Below, in pieces: positions 10,376-21,589 of a stretch of 64,000 bases of DNA. Within the stretch, counting starts at the first letter, position 1. The number at the start of each line of letters is the position of its first letter. Origin of the DNA: Hygrocybe punicea (Eukaryota > Basidiomycota > Agaricomycetes > Agaricales > Hygrophoraceae); contig OY744462.1 in the NCBI GenBank assembly GCA_963556145.1, forward strand, positions 3,844,001 through 3,908,000, read 5' to 3'. The translations under genes and the position numbers were made by a program. Below the pieces are notes generated by a model. The model was not told the DNA's origin. It searched no databases and worked only from the letters and a program-made list of their open reading frames with translations.

Positions 10376-12336
10376 TGTATTGTCCCATTTGGCCTGTAAA
10401 TATAGTGTATTAACATTTGCATTATTATTTCAATCAATGTATTCATACTATCTATATAGTAATCCTCTCTATGTTTTGTTATGCATCAGGATAGGTATCC
10501 TTACTTGGCATTTTGCTACATTGACTCCATCACCTTTGGGAAAGATGATAAAGTCATATCAGTTTCATAATGGAGTCATATTATCTAAAAATATTAAAAT
10601 ACACAATCCTATATCTAGCACATGTATAGGAGGTGGCAAGAAACCTATCTTTACTTTATTGGAATTTATATCCAAAGATTTCCATTTCAATCAAGCCAAG
10701 ACAGGAAAATACACATTTAAGTCGTACATATCTATAAAGGATTTAATTCTCTTGGATTTATCCAAAGGTTCCCTTGTGGCATTAGATGTGGCACTTCAAA
10801 ATTTAGTATGTAAATTAACTGTTACTGACCTAAAAAACATTGCTGCATATCATTCTATCTATTTACCAGCAAACATGAAGCATATCAATATTCAAACTAA
10901 AATTGTAGATCACAACTGTATCAATTGTTCCTCTTATCTTTCTATTTTTGAGTTCACTGTTCAAAAATACAATCAAAATAATATTGATCAATATCAGCAA
11001 CAGCATAAAGCTGCAGTTCAAAGATATAATATCCAACATCCAGAGAGACATCAGCAGCAACGGTTAACAGCAGTTAAAAAATATCACTTGAAACATCCAG
11101 ACAGTTGTCAGCAACAAAATTTGACAGCAGTCAAAAATTATCACTTGAAACATCCAGAGAACCACCAGAAGCAAAATTTATCAGCAGTTAAAAATTATTA
11201 CTCAAAACATCCCATAAGGCATCAGCACCAAAATTTATTAGCAATTCAAAGATATTCTTCTAAAGATTTAGAATATCATAAAATGTCTAATTAAAAGGCA
11301 GTTCAAATTTTTCGTCACAATAATCCTGACAAATACAAACAGCAAAATCAAATTGCAGCACAGTCCTACAAAGACAAAGAAGAATTTCCTCCTTTACCTC
11401 CATCTCAATCCTTATAACACACTATTATATCAAACTTTTGTAGAGAAAGCAGTCCAAATGAATTTACAGAAGCAGGTTGTGCAGTTTGTGGACAATTAAC
11501 AACTGTTCAAAATTTATCACAATTATCCTCACTTGATTTGGATTTGAATTTGTTAACACAAGCTTCAGCTACTCAACAAGAACAATTTTCAGTTGATGAT
11601 CCAGTGCAATGCATTGATAAGCCCATTTTGATTGATAATTCAGATAACATATGCAAATCACGTCACAAATCATTGAAAAATGGAAAACAACCTCTTCATG
11701 CACTTGCAAATGGACTGTGGATTGGTGATGTGCCAGCAGCTTTACAAAATCTATCATATGCTGAACAGTTGATGATTGCAAGGGTCAGACACAATAGATG
11801 CATTGTCGGAGTCTCTTTAGGCATGCACAAGATGAGAGCCAATGTAATTACATTTGCAAATCCAGTTCCCAAACTATATGATATTTTGCCACCTCCAGTT
11901 GATGAATTAGATGAAGTTCTGGCCTTTATTTACACTGGTCCATGCAAACCTACCAAGTCTGACTTTGAAAGAACACCTCTGCTTGTTAGGAGAAACAAAG
12001 TAGCAATTGCTTTGAATTGGCTAAAGTTAAACCACTTTGATTACTTTGACTTGGAAATATCACAAGAGAATTTAAATCAATATCCTGAAAATGATATACC
12101 AGTGGTTGTTGATTACCGCCAGTCATTCACCAACAAAAGTCCAGAATCAACTGCAGTCCATGATATGGAAACTGAAGAAGGAACAGAAACTGGCAAATGT
12201 CCATTTGTTGGCTATGGCTTGACTGGTGAGGAATATTCAACCAAGAGTGTCAAAGCATTGAAGGCCATTGCTTTGAAACATTTGAAGAGCAACCGCATGG
12301 TGCTCGCTATTGGACATGACAAAGATCCATAGTCAA
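10376..12336 (+). pseudogene. Helentron copy E: SAP-like, 20-residue repeats and DUF6570
   Basis: The order is the same as in copy F. CIGGGKKPIF is followed by a SAP-like pair (KLTVTDLKNIAAYHSIYL) and CINCSS, then about seven 20-residue repeats (HPERHQQQRLTAVKKYHLK). Next are CAVCGQL and CKSRHKSL, the second with a Cys-to-Arg change. A DUF6570-type domain follows, with ANGLWIGDVPAALQNLSYAE, ARVRHNRCIV, KMRANVITFANP, LPPPVDELDEVLAFIYTG and TPLLVRRNKVAIALNWLKLN. In-frame stops TAA at 11292-11294 and 11415-11417 and TAG at 12330-12332 each replace a Gln codon found in other copies (CAA or CAG to TAA or TAG). Element H2 is inserted at 12337 and the gene resumes at 13367. It is clearly inactive. 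Confidence 0.85.
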
Positions 12337-13366
12337 CTTGTTTAGTGGGCCAGTGCTGCACATGGCATGAACGAGTTCTTTTTTTCTCCTCCTGACTTTC
12401 ATTATAGCAACCTCTCACCATAGCAACATAAAAAGTAGAAAAATAAAACTGCATAGCGTGTTATTTGCTTCATCATTATGTACTATTCTCAGCCAAAAAA
12501 GAAAGCAACATGTCAACTGTCAAATACAACTGTCTTTAAACAGTATAATAACAATTGACTTACATTTGCTCCACCCTACTTCTCCATAACCTTGCTGCAC
12601 AACCAATGATAATATGAAGATAGCTAGCTTTGCTTGAGTGGGCTAAAGTTGCATATGACATGAACAAAGTCTTGTTTCTGTCATTAGATTTTTATTCATA
12701 TGATTATTATGAACATTGATAAGTAATTTTGCTTGAAATATATAATTGGCATATAATATATACAGCGATATCACATTGAATTATATGTTTTAAGTAAAAA
12801 TAACATTATATCATCTGAGTTACACTGATTTCTGCTTATATGGCTGGTATTTCCATATATGGTAATAGCGATCACAAGTGACTATGACTCCTGTGATCAC
12901 CTCAAAATTTAGCATATATGGTGTAAAATTACCTTATATGGTTAGACTGGTCACATGTGACTATCACCATTGTGATCAGCAGAAAATTTGCTATATAATA
13001 TCAAAAATTGCCTTATATGGTTAGATTGGTCACATGTCACTGTCACACCCAACCCGAAATGATAATATTAGTCAGCAGTTCAATTTTCAGCTGATTCTGA
13101 TAAGAATTGAGACCAGTACGAATATTTTGAATATAATTGGAAGGTAATTTGTCTTTTTTGCAACAACCCATATTGGGATGCTTATGTAAGCTTGTCCACA
13201 CATGGCCCCCACTGTATCTGATTTTCCAGTATCAGAAGTAGAATCATATCTCTTGCCCAAAAAAATTTTCTCTATAGGCGATGCACGAACATTAATTAAT
13301 TACGAACCCTCACTGAACCAGGTCTCATAAAGAATGAGTCTTTTAATAAATTAAAAGAACTCGTAA
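12337..13366 (-). mobile_element. Non-autonomous Helentron-type element H2 inside copy E
   Basis: Complete at both ends: CTTGTTTAGTGGGCCAGTGC on the left (the element's 3' end) and AAAAGAACTCGTAA on the right (its 5' end). Removing it restores the copy E frame GATCCATAG/TCAA + TCTATGG, matching DPQSIYNNPQ in copy A. There is no target duplication beyond the shared T (on the element strand). At 1030 bp it is one of the shortest copies. Confidence 0.9.
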
Positions 13367-14627
13367 TCTATGGCAACCCACAGTTATTTCCACAAATGAT
13401 GCCTTGGCTGTTTCCATATGGACTTGGTGGTATTGGAAATAATATAAAGCAAGGATCTCTGTCTGATATTGCACATAAAAGACATTTGTTGATGTATTAT
13501 GACAAGCGCTTTCAGAGAGACCCACACTTTCCATTGATTGCATTTAATCCTGAACAAATCAAACAGGCAACCACTGGAGGCTACTTGTTGGCTGAGAAAG
13601 CAAAGTTTGATCAGATATCCCAGAGGCTCATGGATGTCGATATTGGTGTTCTGAATTACATCTCCAGAAAGATGGAAGACAGTGAACATGTCAAACCTGA
13701 CACCAATGAGGAAAAGCTTTGTTTCCAGCTGATCAAAGACATTGACCATGTTGGAAGTCATGTACAAGGATCATTGACAAATAAGAAATATATGAGAAAT
13801 GAAATCTGGGCTCTGATGTCATTCTGTGGGGCCCCATCTTGGTTTATCACCTTTTCACCTGCAGATATTATGCATCCACTATGTTTATATTTTGCTGACA
13901 CCAAAGAGGAGTTTTCCCCAACTTGCGAGACCAGGATGAGAGATACAGACTGATTGCCCAAAATCCCATGGCTGGTGCAAGATTCTTTCATTTTATGGTC
14001 AAGTTGTTTATCAAACATGTGCTTGGAGTTGGCTCAAACCACTCTGGATGTTATGGGGATACCAATGCATATTATGGTGCTGTTGAACAGCAAGAACAAT
14101 TGACTCTTCATATACATATGATGTTATGGCTCAAAGCATGCTTGTCACCACAAGAGATCAGAGATAGAATCATGGATCCTAACTCAGACTTCCAAAAAAG
14201 ATTTGTTGAATATCTTGAAAGTGTTCATATTGGTGGATTTATAACTGGCACAGTGGATGAAGTAACAGCTAAAGTCAGATCTCAATCAATGAAAAAATAT
14301 TACAAAGATGCAACTCAAACCTTGCCTGAAATGCCACCTCCTCTGTGCAATGACAAACATGAAGATATGAATGATCAATCTGAATGTATTGAATGCAAGA
14401 ATGTTGAGTCATGGTGGAACCAATTCAGAAACACTGTGGATGTTTTGATACTTCACTCCAATGTTCATAATTGTGGCAGTGAGAAAGTCAACAGAAAAGA
14501 CAGACCCACCTGCATCAACAAACATGGAAAATGCAAAGCTAGATTTCCAAGACCATTGTTTGAATCCATTCAAGTTGATCCAAAGACTGGTGCACTTAAT
14601 GTGAAAAAGGATGAAGCATGGATAAAC
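13367..14627 (+). pseudogene. Helentron copy E: Rep (HUH nuclease) segment
   Basis: This continues copy E after H2. NPQLFPQMMPWLFPYGLGG opens the Helitron-like N-terminal region. A one-base deletion near 13921 shifts the frame: before it the frame reads ADTKEEFSPT and after it RDQDERYRLIAQNPMAGARF. The HUH metal-binding motif is seen as TLHIHMMLWL (His codons 14109-14117). Downstream are KHGKCKARFPRPLFES and a DPKTGALNVKK block. At 14627 a copia retrotransposon is inserted; the next residues (INTLTPLVTF) resume at 21465 after a 5-bp target duplication. The Rep domain would nick DNA and join to it through tyrosines; here it is fragmentary. Confidence 0.85.
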
Positions 14628-14854
14628 TGTTAGGTTGTGATGAGCCACTCTATGACAAGAGAGTATGGACTTAGTAGATTTCGAAGATTGTGGCTGATTG
14701 TTTGTACCTATTTGTCCCAAAGCGGTCAAACCTGGTGGGGAGCTCACTGTGTATCCTCAGTATTCACAGTGACCTCCTACCAGGTAAGTAGTGTAGTTTT
14801 GTATCACACAATATATCAGTATTCACAGTGATCTCCAACCAGCTTATTTCAATA
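14628..14854 (+). repeat. 5' LTR of the copia element
   Basis: It begins TGTTAGGTTGTGATGAGCCA and ends ATTTCAATA. It is near-identical to the 3' LTR except for a 10-base segment (TATTTGTCCC near 14710) absent from the 3' copy and a few substitutions. Unusually it ends in TA rather than CA. An internal duplicated block (ATTCACAGTGA...CTCC...ACCAG) occurs twice. Confidence 0.92.
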
Positions 14855-14870
14855 GGTTATGAGCCCTGTG
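14855..14870 (+). promoter_or_regulatory. Primer binding site matching initiator-tRNA-Met anticodon loop
   Basis: Directly after the LTR comes GGTTATGAGCCCTG, complementary to the conserved anticodon stem-loop of initiator methionine tRNA (CAGGGCTCATAACC) rather than to a tRNA 3' end. This is the half-tRNA priming arrangement known from Drosophila copia and yeast Ty5. Confidence 0.7.
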
Positions 14871-15620
14871 CTCTAGCTTAACAAAAAATCGACCCCTCGT
14901 CGCCCAAACCGTTTGTTACTATGCCGAATCGATTGGGAACAACTATCATACGCTAAAACCTCGCCGTTCCCGAGATCGACCCCTGTTTTCGACAACTACT
15001 CATCGGACCGACTCGAATTGTTGTCAGCACTCGCTTCGGCACGTCTACTTTGCCCTAGCAACAGTAGAACGTCCTCGTCTTAGCGCTTTGTCGTCCGGAG
15101 TCGAATTACTTCGCCAGTGTTAGTAACTTCAGAACAGTTTATTCCTGTTTCTGGGTCTATTTGGGTTTTGGGCTACTGTGGTTGTGTGAGGTCATTGTAG
15201 GCCGCTTTTTGGGCTTTGGTTAGGCTTGATTTCGTCTCAAATAGGTGTGTGGGGTGTGCATCCATCTTGTCTGACAGTTCTACCTGTTGGGAGTGGTTAT
15301 TGGTCTGTTGAGAAAGGACTAGAACAAGGCCAAGTCATAGTGAAGTGCTACCTCCCTGGGCCTCCTCTGGAGTGTTACCCCAGTTGCCTCTGCACCTCAT
15401 ACTGTGGTACAGCACGTAGGGAGATTGGGCTGGCGGGTATTCAGTTGCCTCCCCTTCAGATTTTACTCTGAAGACTCTCCATTTTCAACTACTGCTGTCC
15501 TGAGCCGATTTCGTCTGATTGAGAACAGACTGGTAATCTCTCTGCTTTAAGGAGACTGTTTCCAGCTTCACTTCCTACCACCCCCCCACATCTAAGTAGA
15601 GTCGTAGATTGAGCACCATC

Positions 15621-16550
15621 ATGTCTTCTGACAGTAAACGCACGTTCCCCTCTCTCTCCAGCTCCAATTGGGGTCAGTGGTTTGACAACATGGAGGCTTA
15701 TCTAGCCACCAAGGAGCTTTGGGAATACGTTGATGGTTCTACACCCCAGCCTGTGCCAGCTGATGCTGCACATCCTACTGCTGCTGAGAAGAAAGAGCTT
15801 GCTGAGTGGAAGAGGAAAGCTGCAAAGGCTAGTGGGGAGGTTTGGCTCGCACTGGAGGACAACCAGAAAGTGCACGTGAAAGTCTCAAAGGGGAATCCTG
15901 TTGTGATGTGGAAAGCCTTGGAGGCAGTTCACCTCCAAAAATGGCCAGGCACTCATTTCAATGCCTACAAAATCCTCTTCAGCACTCGCAAAGACGACAA
16001 TGAGATGCTCACTGAGCTCATGGCTCATGCTGACAAGGCCATGCAGGACATTCAAGCCCTGCGTCCACCTGGATTCACCCTTGACGACCTCGACAAAGAA
16101 CTCCTTTCCATGAGTCTCATCCTCGCTCTCCCCTCCGAATTCGATAACTTTGCATCATCTCTACTCCTCCTTGACACTCTTGACCTCGACAAACTCAAAT
16201 CTGCATTCCAAAATAAAGAAAGCCAATGTCTTGCGCGCACCCTTGGTACTTCATCCCACCTTGCTTCATTCGCTTCAAAAGTCACCTGCTATTTTTGTGG
16301 AAAAGAGGGCCATGTTGAGAGGGACTGCTCAATCAAGCAGAAAGCCTCAGCTGAGGCCAAAAAGCAGGGTGGCAACAAGCAGGGTCAGGGAAACCAACAG
16401 GCTTGGAAGCGCAGACAAAATGCAAAGGAGGCTTCCCAAGACACTCCTGAGAGCAACCCTGCGCAAGCAAGCAATATCGCTGTTGTTGAGTTTGCGGGCA
16501 ATGCAAGTTATCTTCCTCCTTCTCACCGCAGCAATTGGCTGCAATCTTGA
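15621..16550 (+). CDS. copia Gag polyprotein segment
   Basis: I place the start at ATG 15621 (context ACCATCATGTC). The frame is open upstream, but without an ATG. The protein (about 309 residues) has an N-terminal copia-type Gag fold region (NWGQWFDNMEAYLATKELWE) and ends in a basic tail. A retroviral zinc knuckle, CYFCGKEGHVERDC (CX2CX4HX4C), lies at about residue 222 and would bind genomic RNA. It stops at TGA 16548-16550. The same frame continues immediately into the protease, so the stop probably replaced a sense codon (CGA to TGA fits) in what was a single Gag-Pol frame. Confidence 0.88.
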   Translation: MSSDSKRTFPSLSSSNWGQWFDNMEAYLATKELWEYVDGSTPQPVPADAAHPTAAEKKELAEWKRKAAKASGEVWLALEDNQKVHVKVSKGNPVVMWKALEAVHLQKWPGTHFNAYKILFSTRKDDNEMLTELMAHADKAMQDIQALRPPGFTLDDLDKELLSMSLILALPSEFDNFASSLLLLDTLDLDKLKSAFQNKESQCLARTLGTSSHLASFASKVTCYFCGKEGHVERDCSIKQKASAEAKKQGGNKQGQGNQQAWKRRQNAKEASQDTPESNPAQASNIAVVEFAGNASYLPPSHRSNWLQS

Positions 16551-19081
16551 GCATGCACTGACTGGAACCCGGATACAGGTGCCACATCACATATGACACC
16601 CCACCGACACTGGTTTCGCTCCTATTCCCCTCACATTGTCCCAATTCGCCTTGCCAATGATTCAATCATCTACTCGGCTGGGATGGGATCTGTGGAGTTT
16701 CAACCAGTCACTAGGAGTATACCCCTGTATGCTGTTGTATTCCATGACGTCCTTCATGTACCTGATCTTGGCAGTAATCTACTCTCTCTGTTTCACCTCA
16801 CACGTCAGAAAGGCTTCAAAATAGCCATTGAGGATGACAGGGTTCTGTTTCATCAGCAGGACCAAATTTGTTTTACTGCCACTGTTGACATTCACAATGT
16901 TGGGTACTTGGATGGCAAAGTCATTGTGCCCCAGTCTCAGTCTGCTCACGCAGTTAGCACTTGTCCCCTGGATCTCACTCTCTGGCATCGTCGTTGTTCC
17001 CATCTCAATTTTGCTGATGTGGAACTCATGCGCAAGAACAAGCTCGTCACAGGGATGGTGATCAAGTCTCAGTCTACTCCTGATCCCATCTGTGAACCAT
17101 GCATCTTTGGAAAGCAACACCGTCATGACATTCCCAAAACAGCTACTCGTTGTACTCAGATTCTTGATCTCATTCACATGGATCTGAAGGGCCCACTGCC
17201 TGTGCAAACAGCAGAGGGCTATCGCTATTGGGAACTGTTCATTGATGACAAGTCACGCTGGAAAACTGTTGCTTTCCTGAAGAAAAAGAGTGATGCATTG
17301 GCTTCATTCAAGCTGTTCAAGGCAGATGCAGAGAACCAGACTGGCCGAAAAATCCGGTCTACCAGGGATGACAAAGAGGTGAATACATTGGCCATGAATA
17401 TGTTGACTTCTGTGCCAGTGAGGGAATCAAATGCCAACACACTGAACCCAATGAACCCCATCAGAATGGAGTTGCAGAGCGTGCCAATCGTGATGTAGCT
17501 GGTGCTGCTACTGTACTCCTGGTTCAGGCAAAACTCCCTCCCTCCTTCTGGAAGCTAGCTGTGGCAGCATTTGTACACACCAGCAATAGGACACCTACTT
17601 CTGCATTGGATGGAGAGACACCCTACTATGTCTGGAAATGTAAACGGCCTGACATTTCTTACTTTCGAGTGTTTGGTTGCTTAGCGTATGTGCTGGTTCG
17701 CAAGGAAAAGAGGAAAGCACTGCAACCACACTCAAAGAAGTGTATCTTTGTTGGCTATCCAGAAGGTGTCAAAGCATGGAAATTCTGGGACCCAGTAGAA
17801 AAGCGGATCATAATCAGTAGTCATGCAGTATTTGACGAGCGGTGTTTCCCTGGGAACTTTCCCACTGCCATTAACCTTGTCTCTGAGCCATCTGTTGTGG
17901 AGGCTCCTCCCAAACATCCTGGAGTGGTGCTTCATCCAGAGGGAGATGATGACAATGGTGATGAAGCACCTGCTCCTGCTGCACATGATGATCCTGCGCC
18001 TGGTGTTCTACTTCCTGCTGCTCTCTGGTGTTCCACTTCCTGCTGCTCCTCCAGTAGGTCCTGTTTGCAATCCAGCACCTGTTCTTTCACCTTCCAAACG
18101 CGCAAATCCCCCCAGGTCCAGTCGTCCTCAAGGCTCCCTCAATGAATCTGCACTAGAGAGAAAGTACTTCACTCAGCCTGTGCCCCTACCTCAAACTCCT
18201 CCCCCATCTTCAGCTACACCCACTCCTGATCCCTTGCTTATGCCTCCTGTAAATCCAGCTCCAGCTCCAGCTCCAGCTCCAGCTTCAACTCCATCAACTA
18301 CATCTGTACATGACTCAAGCAGTGATGATGAACTCGATCTCCTGCCCAGAGATGAAAGGGATGATGAACTGGAATATGCTGATGCTGTTAGAGCAGGTCT
18401 GGCTTTTGTCACAGAAGGCCAACATCATGCCTACTTGACTTGGGATCAAGCAGTTGATTATGCATTCAATACCTCTGAGTGGGCATGCAAGACAGTCAAC
18501 CATGATGGAGAGCCAAACTCCTATGCTGAAGCAATGTCTGGCCCAGAAGAGGAGAGGAAACTCTGGCACAAAGCTGCTCTAGATGAGATTCAGGCCTTGA
18601 TTGAGAATGGCACCTTTGATCTGGTTCAGCTTCCACCTGGCCGCAAAGCTATTGGCAGCTGCTGGGTGTTCAAAGTCAAAAAGAATGCTGATGGATCTAT
18701 TGAGCGTCGCAAAGGGAGATTGGTGGCCCAAGGATATTCGCAACGCCCAGGCTTTGATTTCACTGAAACATTTGCTCCTACTCCAAAATGGGCTGCTTTA
18801 CGCGCCATCCTGGCATTGGCTGCACTTGAGGATCTCCATTTGGAGAGTGTAGACATTTCATCTGCATTTCTCAATGGAACCCTTGAAGAAGAAGTCTACA
18901 TGCGCCAGCCAGAGGGATTTGTTGAGAAGGGCAATGATTGGGTCTGGCATTTGCAGAAATCACTCTATGGGCTCAAACAGGCTGGATGATGCTGGCACAA
19001 GAAGCTTAATGCTGTCTTGGAGTCTATGGGCTTCAGGAGGATTGTTTGTGAACACAGCATCTGGATTTATGGCAAGGAGGA
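16551..19081 (+). pseudogene. copia Pol: protease, integrase and start of reverse transcriptase
   Basis: The aspartic protease motif DTGATSHM follows the Gag stop. The integrase zinc domain (LWHRRCSHLNFADVELM...CEPCIFGKQHR) and core (MDLKGP, FIDDKSRW, RDDK) follow. A one-base deletion near 17379 shifts the frame; in the other frame EYIGHEYVDFCASEGIK and PHQNGVAERAN continue the integrase. A second shift near 18010-18055 coincides with a ~25-bp tandem duplication (TGGTGTTCTACTTCCTGCTG and its near copy), as slippage would make. A Pro/Ala-rich linker then leads to reverse transcriptase (WHKAALDEIQALIENGTFDL, GCWVFKVKKNADG-like, LVAQGYSQRPGFDF, SAFLNGTLEEEVYMRQPEGF). TGA at 18987-18989 interrupts YGLKQAG/CWHKKL where Arg is expected. 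H3 interrupts at 19081. Confidence 0.88.
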
Positions 19082-20221
19082 CTTGTTTAGTGGGCCAGTG
19101 CTGCGCATGGCATGAACGAGTTCTTTTTTTCCCCTCCTCACTTTCATGATGAAGTAAATAATAATATTAAATTGCATAAAGCATGTTACATGTGATATAA
19201 GACATATAGCATATATTATATATTAATAAGCCCACCTCTCACCATAGCAACATAAAATGTAGAAAAAATAAAACTGCATAGCCTGTCTCAACCTCCTCTC
19301 CCACTGTCATGTCTTCTTTGCTTCGTCAATATGCAATATTCTTAGCTAAAAGAGAGAGTAACACATCAACTGTCAAATACAACTACCTTTAAACAGTATG
19401 ATAACAATTGACTTACATTTGCTTAACCCACTTCTCTATAACCTTGCTGTACAACAGATGATAATATGAAGACAGCTGTGCTTGAGTGGGCCAATGATAT
19501 AGCATGAACAAAGTTTTGTTTCTGTCATTAAATTTTTATTTGTATGATTATTACAAATATTGATAAGTGACTTTGCTGGAAATATATAATTAGCATATAA
19601 TATATACAGCAATATCACATTGAATTGTATGTTTTAAGTAAAAATATCATTAGATCATCTGAGTTACACTTATTTCTGCTTATATGGCTGAAATTTCCCT
19701 ATATAGTAACAGTGGTCACATGTGACTATGACTCCTGTGATCACCTCAAAATTTAGCATATATGGTGTAAAATTATCTTATATGGTTAGACTGGTCACAT
19801 GTGACTGTCACCATTGTGATCAGCAGAAAATTTGCTATATAATATCAAAAATTGCCTTATATGGTTAGATTGGTCACATGTCACTGTCACACCTGATCCG
19901 AAATGATAATATTAGTCAGCAGTTCAATTTTCAGCTGATTCCAATAAGAATTGAGACCAGTACAAATATTTTGAATATAATTGGAAGGTAATTTGTCTTT
20001 TTTGCACCAACCCATATTTGGATGCTTATGTAAGCTTGTCCACACATGGCCCCAACTGCATCTTATTTTCCAGGATCAGAAGTAGAATCATATCTGTTAC
20101 CCAAAAAAATTCTGTCTATAGGCGATCAACTTTATTAATTAATCAATCAATTAATTACGAACCCTCACTGAACCAGGTCTGATACAGAACGAGTATTTTA
20201 ATAAATTAAAAGAACTCGTAA
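19082..20221 (-). mobile_element. Non-autonomous Helentron-type element H3 inside copia RT
   Basis: The left end is CTTGTTTAGTGGGCCAGTGC and the right end AAAAGAACTCGTAA. Excision joins GGCAAGGAGGA to CATGCGC and restores the reverse transcriptase frame. It has all standard parts: the 3' ATIR copy GAACGAGTTCTTTTTTT, an internal terminus-like TTGAGTGGGCCAATGATATAGC segment, three 79-bp-spaced GGTCACATGTSAC motifs (19714, 19793, 19872), a TTAA run and the 5' hairpin. It is 1140 bp and non-coding. Confidence 0.93.
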
Positions 20222-21221
20222 CATGCGCATTATCATCCCAGTCTTTATTGATGACATGACCATTGCCTGCAAGTCCAAGGAGAAAATCAATCAGGTCATT
20301 GCAGAACTCAAGTTGCACTTCAAGCTCAGAGAACTGGGACCCACGTCATGGCTGTTGGGTGTTGAAATCATCAGAGACAGATCCAAGCACACTCTATCAC
20401 TTTCTCAGCGCCAGTACATTCTCACACTGCTGGAACGCTTTGGACTCTCTGATTGCAACTCACTCAGCACTCCCATGGATCCTGGCTTGAAACTCAGCAA
20501 TGACATGTCTCCTACATCCTCCAAAGACATTGAGGAGATGCGTGCTGTTCCCTACCTCCAAGCAGTTGGTGCATTGATGTATCTTGCCACTGCTACTCGT
20601 CCTGACATTGCCTATGCTGTTGGTGTACTTGCCCGGTTCAACAAGAATCCTGGAATGACCCACTGGAAAGCAGTGAAGCATCTCTTCCGCTACCTCAAAG
20701 GCACTCTTGACCTCAAGCTTACCTATGCACCTGACCCCACATCTACTCAATTGTTCATGACTTACACCGATGCAGACCATGGTGATAATCCTGACAATGG
20801 ACGATCCACAAGTGGTTATGTGGTGAAGATGTGCACTGGTGCAATCAGCTGGTCAAGCAAGCTTCAAGGGATTGTTGTGCTGTCAACCACAGAAGCAGAG
20901 TATGTTGCATCAACCTCTGCTGGCCAGGAAATCCTTTGGTTGCAGAATCTGTTCACTGAACTGGGATACACCATCACCACCTCCTCACCACTTCTCATTG
21001 ACAACCAATCTGCACTCTCTGTTGCCAAGAATCCTGAACATCATGGACGCATGAAACACTTGGATCTGCAGTTCTACTGGTTGCGTGATGAAGTGGAGAA
21101 GGGCAACATTAATGTGATGCATGTCAGGACAGATGATATGCCTGTAGACATCTTGACTAAAGCTCTTGGCCGACCTAAGGTGATTGCTATGGTGGAAATG
21201 TTGGGATTGAGAAAATTGTAG
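20222..21221 (+). CDS. copia reverse transcriptase C-terminal part and RNase H
   Basis: This continues Pol after H3. VFIDDMTI is the YVDD-box equivalent of copia reverse transcriptases. It is followed by LGVEIIRDR, SQRQYILTLLERFG and YLQAVGALMYLATATRPDI. The RNase H domain has its acidic residues in TYTDADHGDN, STTEAEYVA and IDNQSALSVAKNPEHHGRMK, and the conserved VDILTKAL near the end. The frame is intact to TAG 21219-21221. A purine-rich tract (AAGAGGGAG) sits immediately before the 3' LTR and is the likely plus-strand primer. Confidence 0.92.
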
Positions 21222-21242
21222 AGTTGCCTGATCAAGAGGGAG

Positions 21243-21459
21243 TGTTAGGTTGTGATGAGCCACTCTACAACAAGAGAGTATGGACTTAGTAGATTTCGAA
21301 GATTGTGGCTGATTGTTTGTACCAAAGCGGTCAAACCTGGTGGGGAGCTCACTGTGTATCCTCAGTATTCACAGTGACCTCCTACCAGGTGGGTAGTGTA
21401 GTTTTGTATCACACAATATATCCGTATTCACAGTGATCTCCAACCAGCTTATTTCAATA
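21243..21459 (+). repeat. 3' LTR of the copia element
   Basis: It is the counterpart of 14628-14854, lacking 10 bases, and is followed by the TAAAC duplication and then copy E sequence. The few differences between LTRs suggest a moderately recent insertion. Confidence 0.92.
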
Positions 21460-21464
21460 TAAAC

Positions 21465-21564
21465 ACATTAACCCCACTTGTGACATTTCTATTATGCTGC
21501 AACACTGATATCACAAGTCTTCTATCTGGCACAGCAATCAAGGCAATTGTAGCATACATATCAA
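21465..21564 (+). pseudogene. Helentron copy E: last fragment of Rep
   Basis: After the copia element the frame reads ACATTAACCCCACTTGTG and on to GGCACAGCAATCAAGGCAAT, equivalent to TLTPLVTF and SGTAIKAIVAYIS in copy A. The first catalytic Tyr is present in AYIS. Homology stops at about 21564 before the second Tyr (SDYITK in copy A), where a 44-bp tandem array begins. The helicase and protease domains of this copy are absent. Confidence 0.8.
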
Positions 21565-21589
21565 GCCCTTTCAGTGTATCTTTTCTATG

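Larger units (their letters stand above)
14628..21459 (+). mobile_element. Ty1/copia LTR retrotransposon inserted in copy E
   Basis: Both LTRs are present (14628-14854 and 21243-21459), flanked by the 5-bp duplication TAAAC (14623-14627 and 21460-21464). The internal order is gag, protease, integrase, reverse transcriptase, RNase H, the Ty1/copia order. The element carries stops and frameshifts and is interrupted by H3 (19082-20221), so it is inactive as it stands. Non-coding leader 14869-15620 precedes gag. Confidence 0.95.
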
